Positions 1 to 4,958 of a DNA stretch of 11,443 nucleotides are shown here, piece by piece. The DNA is taken from assembly GCA_030682755.1 (NCBI GenBank), contig JAUXNR010000539.1, forward strand, positions 1 to 11,443, read 5' to 3'. Under the pieces are notes generated by a model that saw only the letters and a list, made by a program, of their open reading frames with translations, did no database searches and was not told the DNA's origin. The stretch is from Flavobacterium sp. (GTDB taxonomy: Bacteria > Bacteroidota > Bacteroidia > Flavobacteriales > Flavobacteriaceae). Each line of letters starts with the position of its first letter. The stretch's first letter is position 1. A program made the position numbers and the translations under genes.

Positions 1-804
1 CATGAACGAAAGCCAAAAAATGTTGCTGTAAAATTATTTAATGGCCTTTCACAAATTCCAACAAAAATAACGCCTGTTCAGGGAAAAGATTCGTTACATG
101 GTTGGTATCCCATGCAAAAAGCAGATTCGCTTAAATTGCAAGTTACCTCCACAAATCATGAGAAAGATTTTACAGTTAAGTTAAAAAACATGAAGGCGGA
201 TACTTTAACCGTGGGTTTAGTCCCAACAGGAAGTTTGCATTACAGAGACACTATTGCCTTAAAAACAAGTACCCCATTATCAAAATGGGACGTTTCTAAA
301 ATGGAATTGCGAAATAAAGATTCTCTGGTTGTTCCAATTACTACCTCATATAATTCAGAGAAAAACCTACTTCATATTCTTTTTAGTAAAGAAGAACGTG
401 AAAACTACAATTTAAAGCTTTTACCCGAAGCCTTAACCGACATGTTTGAAAAATCTAATGACTCCTTGGCATTCAAGTTTAGCACTAGAAGTCTTTCAGA
501 TTATGGCAATTTAACCCTCAAAATAAACGGGGCAAAATCATACCCAATTATTGTGCAATTGACTGATGCAAAAGGAAAAACACTTGCTCAAAGCTATGCT
601 ACAAGCAATGACCCCGTGGTGTTTGATTTACTACAACCCAATCAATTTACTGTTCGGATAATTTATGACGAAAATCAAAATGGTGTTTGGGATACAGGTA
701 GTTATCTTGAAAAAAGACAAACAGAAGAAGTTTATTATTACCCCACCATCATTGATGTCAGATCCAATTGGGACGTAGAACAAATTTTAAATATAGGCGG
801 ATAA
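1..804 (+). CDS. Ig-like domain-containing surface protein, C-terminal part (5' end outside window)
   Basis: The reading frame is open from the first base, so this is the 3' part of a longer gene; the Met at 112 is internal. The visible 267 residues are mostly beta-strand-like, with alternating hydrophobic and polar residues and no membrane segment. Near the C-terminus (nt 667-699) is the motif DENQNGVWDTG, followed by YLEKRQ, a run of tyrosines and NWDVEQ. This Asp/Asn-rich turn resembles the ends of carboxypeptidase-regulatory-like or SdrD_B-like beta-sandwich domains. From memory, this tail matches a family of Bacteroidota lipoproteins with an N-terminal Big_5/SbsA Ig-like domain. The N-terminus is missing, so a lipoprotein signal cannot be tested. 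No enzymatic motif is visible. The role is unknown; a structural or envelope-associated function is inferred. It converges on the nitrilase-like gene with one base between the stop codons. Confidence 0.75.
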   Translation, partial: HERKPKNVAVKLFNGLSQIPTKITPVQGKDSLHGWYPMQKADSLKLQVTSTNHEKDFTVKLKNMKADTLTVGLVPTGSLHYRDTIALKTSTPLSKWDVSKMELRNKDSLVVPITTSYNSEKNLLHILFSKEERENYNLKLLPEALTDMFEKSNDSLAFKFSTRSLSDYGNLTLKINGAKSYPIIVQLTDAKGKTLAQSYATSNDPVVFDLLQPNQFTVRIIYDENQNGVWDTGSYLEKRQTEEVYYYPTIIDVRSNWDVEQILNIGG

Positions 805-837
805 ACTATAGGAATGTAAAAGAATCTCTATCGTTTA
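802..837. repeat. Imperfect inverted repeat over the convergent stop codons
   Basis: The arm TAAACTATAG (802-811) pairs with CTATCGTTTA (828-837) with one mismatch in ten and a 16-base loop. The left arm contains the stop codons of both converging genes (TAA 802-804; TAG read leftwards 808-806). Neither strand has a clear U-tract after it, so it is not a canonical intrinsic terminator. It may help stop both transcripts, or it may be chance in AT-rich DNA. Confidence 0.25.
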
Positions 838-1570
838 AAAAGCCAAGTTTCATGCGGGTTTCCATCATTTTTGATTGCGATAAATTTGCGATAAAAATGC
901 CTTCCTTTTCATTGGGTTCAACCAAATAATTTCCAAGTTCATCAATAATTTGAGTGTGACCCACATAAGGATGCCCATTGCCGTCTTCTCCAATCCGATT
1001 TACGCCAATAATATAACACATGTTTTCTATTGCTCTGGCTTTTAAAAGAGCATCCCAAGCGGCAATTCGCGGTTTTGGCCAATTGGCAACATAGATAATC
1101 GCATCATAATCTTCTGTATTTCTAACAAAAACCGGAAAACGCAAATCATAACATATTTGTAGGCAAATGTTCCAATCGAGATATGAAATTATAACTTTTT
1201 CATTGCCTGAAGTATACGATTGATCTTCGCCCGCCAAAGTAAACAAATGTTTTTTGTCATAATAGCGAACTTCTCCATTTGGAAAAACAAAAAGCATTCG
1301 ATTAAAAAAAAGATTGTTTTCAGAAATAACCATACTCCCGGTGATGGCAACGTTTTTTCGAACAGCCATATTTTTAAGCCAAAGTACTGTTTCTCCATTC
1401 ATTTCCTCTGCCACAACACTCGGATTCATTGTAAATCCGGAAGTAAACATTTCGGGCAATACAATTAAGTCAATTTTCTCCTCGATTGAAGCAATTTTTT
1501 GCTCAAAATAGGTTCTGTTTGCTTTTGGATTTTCCCAAGATAACGGTGCTTGAATACAACTGACAATCAT
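806..1570 (-). CDS. Nitrilase-superfamily amidase, omega-amidase (YafV/NIT2-like)
   Basis: This 254-residue cytoplasmic protein spans the whole carbon-nitrogen hydrolase domain. The Glu-Lys-Cys triad is visible: Glu40 in LPEMFTSGF, Lys106 in YDKKHLF and Cys140 in QICYDLRFP. The context of each motif, together with NWPKPR (163-168) and ARAIENMCY (178-186), is characteristic of the YafV/omega-amidase branch. Family members hydrolyse alpha-ketoglutaramate or alpha-ketosuccinamate to the keto acid plus ammonia, which salvages by-products of glutamine and asparagine transamination. Specificity for these substrates is inferred from the family. The length fits a single-domain enzyme without signal peptide or fusion. 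The ATG at 1570 is the only sensible start, because the first beta strand (IVSCIQAPL) begins immediately. It is divergent from the secreted-protein gene at 1635 and convergent with the gene ending at 804, so it is probably monocistronic. Confidence 0.9.
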   Translation of the reverse strand: MIVSCIQAPLSWENPKANRTYFEQKIASIEEKIDLIVLPEMFTSGFTMNPSVVAEEMNGETVLWLKNMAVRKNVAITGSMVISENNLFFNRMLFVFPNGEVRYYDKKHLFTLAGEDQSYTSGNEKVIISYLDWNICLQICYDLRFPVFVRNTEDYDAIIYVANWPKPRIAAWDALLKARAIENMCYIIGVNRIGEDGNGHPYVGHTQIIDELGNYLVEPNEKEGIFIANLSQSKMMETRMKLGFLNDRDSFTFL

Positions 1571-1634
1571 GATTTAAATATTTTTATAAAAGTACATTAA
1601 AATTAATTTCTTATCTTAACCAAAAATAAATTCC
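1571..1634. promoter_or_regulatory. Divergent promoter region between the amidase and secreted-protein genes
   Basis: These 64 AT-rich bases separate two divergent starts, so promoters in both directions must lie here or run into the genes. The closest match to the Flavobacterium -7 element TAnnTTTG is TACTTTTA on the minus strand (1594-1587), facing the amidase gene. It has no TTG at the usual 17-23 base spacing. On the plus strand, TATCTTAA (1612-1619) is a weaker match. Neither gene has a recognisable Shine-Dalgarno sequence. The region is inferred from gene arrangement more than from motifs. Confidence 0.4.
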
Positions 1635-2198
1635 ATGAAAAAAGCATTGCTCTTACTTTCGTTTCTCTTTACTTTTTCACTTTATGCTCAAGAAAAATCA
1701 GGTGCTCAACAATTTTGGGAAACCTTAAAAACACATTGTGGCAAATCCTTTGAAGGAGAAATTACCGAAGGTCCCGCAAACGATGATTTTCGTGGCAAAC
1801 GTTTAGTAATGCATGTTCGCAGTTGTGAAGACAATCGCATTAGAATACCTTTTTTTGTGGGCGATGACAAATCAAGAACTTGGGTATTGACCCTTAAAAA
1901 CGATAGAATTACACTCAAACACGACCACAGACATGATGACGGCACCGAAGATAAAGTAACGCAATACGGAGGTACTACATCGAATTCCGGTTTGCCAAAA
2001 ATTCAATTTTTCCCTGCTGATCAAGAAACCAGTGATTTAATTGGCTATGCTTCTACTAATGTTTGGTGGATAACCGTTGACGAAACGTCTTTTACTTATA
2101 ATTTAAGACGCATTGGTTCTGACCGTGTTTTTTCGGTAAAATTTGATTTGACAAAATCAGTTGAAAACCCTTCGGCTCCTTGGGGTTGGAAAGACTAA
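1635..2198 (+). CDS. Secreted protein of unknown function with a His/Asp-rich motif
   Basis: This 187-residue protein begins with a clear Sec signal peptide: MKK, then a hydrophobic core to about residue 16, with likely cleavage after LYA before Gln19. There is no lipobox cysteine. The mature part has two cysteines, Cys35 (THCGKSF) and Cys64 (RSCEDN), which could form a periplasmic disulfide. It also has a charged cluster KHDHRHDDG (95-103) followed by TEDKVTQYGG, and aromatic segments NVWWITVD (142-149) and APWGWKD at the C-terminus. I recognise it only as a conserved uncharacterised secreted family, with no known reaction. The clustered His and Asp could bind a metal, but that is inference. 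It stands alone on its strand. Its TAA is directly followed by the glgC stop on the other strand, so downstream co-transcription is unlikely. Confidence 0.8.
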   Translation: MKKALLLLSFLFTFSLYAQEKSGAQQFWETLKTHCGKSFEGEITEGPANDDFRGKRLVMHVRSCEDNRIRIPFFVGDDKSRTWVLTLKNDRITLKHDHRHDDGTEDKVTQYGGTTSNSGLPKIQFFPADQETSDLIGYASTNVWWITVDETSFTYNLRRIGSDRVFSVKFDLTKSVENPSAPWGWKD

Positions 2199-2208
2199 TT
2201 ATCCAACC
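2184..2208. repeat. Perfect 7-bp inverted repeat across abutting convergent stop codons
   Basis: GGTTGGA (2184-2190) is the exact reverse complement of TCCAACC (2202-2208). The 11-base loop holds the TAA of the secreted-protein gene (2196-2198) and the glgC stop (2201-2199). A hairpin would form in both transcripts. No U-tract follows on either strand, so it would be an atypical bidirectional terminator at most. The arms also encode the last residues of both proteins. Confidence 0.35.
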
Positions 2209-3473
2209 GAAAATCCATCAGGTAAAACAACACCTTTTTTCACCACAATAATCCCGTCTCTAACGGTGTACCATTTTGTATTAACGTCTTCAAGATGCTT
2301 ACCGCCGTTTAGTTTGACATCATTACCTATTCTGCAGTTTTTATCTACTATAGTGTTGTTAATGTGGCATCGCTCTCCAATTCCGATATTGATTATGTGT
2401 TGGCTTTGATTGGTGCTGATTTCTTCCAGATTTTGATAAAAATCATTACCCATTAAATACGAGTTATTAATTATGGTATTCGTTCCTATTCTGCTTCTAA
2501 TTCCAATCACGGAATGATTGATTTGAGCAGCGTTAATGATACAACCTTCTGCCATTATGGTCTTTTCAATGGTAGTTTTACCTGAAATCTTGGTAGGTGG
2601 CAATGTTCTGGCTCGTGTATAAATTCTTTTAGAATTGTCAAACAAATTGAATTTTGGTATGTCTTCTGTCAATTCTAAATTGGCTTCAAAAAAGGAGTCA
2701 ATATTTCCAATATCTGTCCAATAGCCTTCATATTGATAACTTAAAACCTTATGTTTTCCAATGGCTTGCGGAATAATTTCTTTTCCAAAGTCTTTCGTAT
2801 CAGGGTTTGACATTAATTCTACCAATAAATCACGATTAAAAATATAAATACCCATAGAAGCCAAATAGTGCCTTCCTTCGCTTTTCATCTCGTCACTAAC
2901 TTCAGAAGTCCATTCCGGTAATAATTCTGCCTTAGGTTTTTCAATGAATGAGGTGATAAAACTCTCATTGTTGGTTTTTAAAATCCCGAATTCAGGGGCT
3001 TCTTTTGAAGAAACAGGTAATGTGGCTATTGAAATTGCTGCTCCACTCTTTTCATGTGCTGCAATCATTTCGTTAAAATTCATTTGATACAATTGGTCTC
3101 CCGATAAAATCAACGCATAATCAAATTCATGATTCATAAAGTGTTGCATGCATTGTCTTACGGCATCTGCAGTTCCTTGAAACCAAGTGGGATTATCCGG
3201 TGTTTGTTCTGCTGCTAAAATATCCACAAAAGCAGTGCTGAAATGACTGAAATGATACGTGTTTTTAATATGCTGATTTAAAGATGCCGAATTAAATTGC
3301 GTCAAAACAAACATGCGTTTGATATCAGAATTGATACAATTTGAAATAGGAATATCCACCAACCTGTATTTTCCGGCAATGGGAACCGCCGGCTTTGAAC
3401 GACTTTCAGTTAATGGAGCTAATCGAGATCCTTGTCCGCCACCTAATATAATGGCTAATGCACTTTTGTTCAT
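2199..3473 (-). CDS. glgC: Glucose-1-phosphate adenylyltransferase (ADP-glucose pyrophosphorylase)
   Basis: GlgC makes ADP-glucose and pyrophosphate from ATP and glucose-1-phosphate, the committed step of bacterial glycogen synthesis in the cytoplasm. The 424 residues are full length. An N-terminal nucleotidyltransferase domain has the signature GGGQGSRLAPLT (11-22) and SKPAVPIAGKYRLVD (26-40). It also has the catalytic Asp126 in SGDQLY, FIEKP (176-180) with the glucose-1-phosphate-binding Lys179, and GYWTDIG (250-256). From about residue 295 follows a left-handed beta-helix with hexapeptide-like repeats (IGIGERCHI, DKNCRIG) used for oligomerisation and allostery. Lys35 matches the position of E. 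coli Lys39 in the activator site. The sequence is closer in style to plant/cyanobacterial enzymes than to E. coli GlgC. It starts three bases after the glgA stop, so the two are co-transcribed. No branching enzyme gene is present in the window. Confidence 0.97.
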   Translation of the reverse strand: MNKSALAIILGGGQGSRLAPLTESRSKPAVPIAGKYRLVDIPISNCINSDIKRMFVLTQFNSASLNQHIKNTYHFSHFSTAFVDILAAEQTPDNPTWFQGTADAVRQCMQHFMNHEFDYALILSGDQLYQMNFNEMIAAHEKSGAAISIATLPVSSKEAPEFGILKTNNESFITSFIEKPKAELLPEWTSEVSDEMKSEGRHYLASMGIYIFNRDLLVELMSNPDTKDFGKEIIPQAIGKHKVLSYQYEGYWTDIGNIDSFFEANLELTEDIPKFNLFDNSKRIYTRARTLPPTKISGKTTIEKTIMAEGCIINAAQINHSVIGIRSRIGTNTIINNSYLMGNDFYQNLEEISTNQSQHIINIGIGERCHINNTIVDKNCRIGNDVKLNGGKHLEDVNTKWYTVRDGIIVVKKGVVLPDGFSVG

Positions 3474-3476
3474 ATT

Positions 3477-4892
3477 CTATTGTATTAACGATTGGTAAAC
3501 AGTACTATATTCTTCTGCAACTTTATCCCATGAATGGTCAATTTGCATACAGGTTTTTCTAACCGCATCAAATGATTTGGTGTCTTCATATAAAACAATG
3601 GCCCGATACATGGAATGTGTTACATCAAAAACACTGGTTTGATTGTGACAAATCCCAAAACCGCCATCACCAATATCCAAAACGGTATCTTTTAAACCAC
3701 CTGTTCTTCGAACTATTGGAATGGTGCCATAACGCAACGCATACATTTGATTCAATCCACAAGGTTCTACTCTGGAAGGCATTAAGAGAAAATCAGCTCC
3801 GGCATAAATAATGTGAGCCAATTTTTCATTATAGCCGATGTAAGCATTATAATTTCCGTGATAGAAATTTTGAAGGCTTTGCAAACCTCGTTCAACATTC
3901 GGATCTCCGGAACCTAAGATTAATATATTTAATTTTTGATGAAATTCATTTAAAGCTACACTACAAATTTGAGGTAATAAATCGGCTCCTTTTTCGCCAA
4001 CCAAGCGACCAATAAAAGTAAATAAAGGTAATTTTGGATCTAAATTAAATTGTTCGCACAAAAAGGCTTTGTTGGCTTCTTTGCCTTTTTTAAAACCTTT
4101 AATCGTATAATTGGTTTCAAGCATATCGTCCGTTTGTGTGTTCCTAACATCGGTATCAATGCCGTTTAAAATTCCGAGCGATTTATACCGTTCAAAACGC
4201 AATAAGTTTTCCAGACCATTGGCGTTTTCACTGATTTCATCCAAATAACTTGGCGAAACAGTGGTGACTTTCCAAGCACATTTAATGCCCGACGCCAAAG
4301 GATTGATGATGCCTCCCCATTCTAAAAAACCAATCTTGCCACGTTCAAAATCAGGGATATAATGTATTCTGTCAAAACCAAACCATCCTTGATACTGACC
4401 ATTATGAATGGTCAAAACCGTTGGCGTATGTTTTAAATGTTGGTAGTTAAAACAAAATTGAACCATAAACGGAATTAATCCCGTATGATGATCATGACAA
4501 TGAATAACATCCGGTTTCTGATTTGTTTCGGTAAGCCAATTTAAAAAAGCGATTTGAAAAGCCGTGAATCGTTCCGTATCATCTTCATACGAATACACAT
4601 TGGGTCGGTCAAAAAGTTCCGGTATGGCTATAACATACAATTGGAACCCTAACTTGTTGGTTTTTTCTCTCAGAATAGTATAGGAAAACTGAAACCATCC
4701 CAACTTCAACAAACCTTTATGTACGGTGTCAAATTCGTTTTCATTGGTAAATTTGTTGTCATAGCCCGGTACCACAACTTTGGCGGTATGACCGATTTTA
4801 TTGAGATATTTTGGCAAGGCACCCACAACGTCTGCCAAACCGCCAACCTTTGCAACAGGATAACATTCTGCACTTATATGAAAAATTTCCAT
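3477..4892 (-). CDS. glgA: Glycogen synthase (ADP-glucose type, GT5)
   Basis: GlgA transfers glucose from ADP-glucose to the non-reducing end of an alpha-1,4-glucan. The 471 residues cover both Rossmann-like halves of a GT-B retaining glycosyltransferase. The N-terminal half has the ADP-glucose-binding KVGGLADV (15-22), CHDHHTG (132-138) and TIHNGQYQGW (161-170). The C-terminal half has GRLVGEKG (295-302), with Arg296 and Lys301 for phosphate binding, and SRVEPCGLNQMYA (373-385), with the conserved Glu376. The segment after NGID reads TDVRNTQTDD, where the family nearly always has Trp followed by Asn-Pro; here Arg250 replaces the Trp. The start at 4892 places MEIFHISAEC at the usual N-terminus. 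It is the first gene of a glgA-glgC unit, with a perfect inverted repeat just before the ATG and 66 bases separating it from the upstream mannosidase gene. Confidence 0.97.
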   Translation of the reverse strand: MEIFHISAECYPVAKVGGLADVVGALPKYLNKIGHTAKVVVPGYDNKFTNENEFDTVHKGLLKLGWFQFSYTILREKTNKLGFQLYVIAIPELFDRPNVYSYEDDTERFTAFQIAFLNWLTETNQKPDVIHCHDHHTGLIPFMVQFCFNYQHLKHTPTVLTIHNGQYQGWFGFDRIHYIPDFERGKIGFLEWGGIINPLASGIKCAWKVTTVSPSYLDEISENANGLENLLRFERYKSLGILNGIDTDVRNTQTDDMLETNYTIKGFKKGKEANKAFLCEQFNLDPKLPLFTFIGRLVGEKGADLLPQICSVALNEFHQKLNILILGSGDPNVERGLQSLQNFYHGNYNAYIGYNEKLAHIIYAGADFLLMPSRVEPCGLNQMYALRYGTIPIVRRTGGLKDTVLDIGDGGFGICHNQTSVFDVTHSMYRAIVLYEDTKSFDAVRKTCMQIDHSWDKVAEEYSTVYQSLIQ

Positions 4893-4895
4893 GGA

Positions 4896-4919
4896 TATAA
4901 ACTAATTCAGTAGTTTATA
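4896..4919. promoter_or_regulatory. Perfect 9-bp dyad just upstream of glgA (operator or hairpin candidate)
   Basis: TATAAACTA (4896-4904) and TAGTTTATA (4911-4919) are exact reverse complements separated by six bases. The dyad ends three bases before the glgA start codon, where the ribosome would load. On the minus strand a Flavobacterium -7-like TATCTTTA (4925-4918) overlaps its distal arm, although no TTG sits at the proper distance upstream. The position fits a repressor or activator operator at the transcription start, or a weak mRNA hairpin limiting translation. No U-tract supports terminator function for the upstream gene. The symmetry is seen directly; the role is inferred. Confidence 0.45.
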
Positions 4920-4958
4920 AAGATAGGAAAATATTTCAAACGTTGTAGTAGCTGTAAT

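Noticed and set aside
1706..1945. Minus-strand open frame inside the secreted-protein gene
   Set aside because: The plus-strand frame has a signal peptide and structured protein-like sequence, while this one shows no features.
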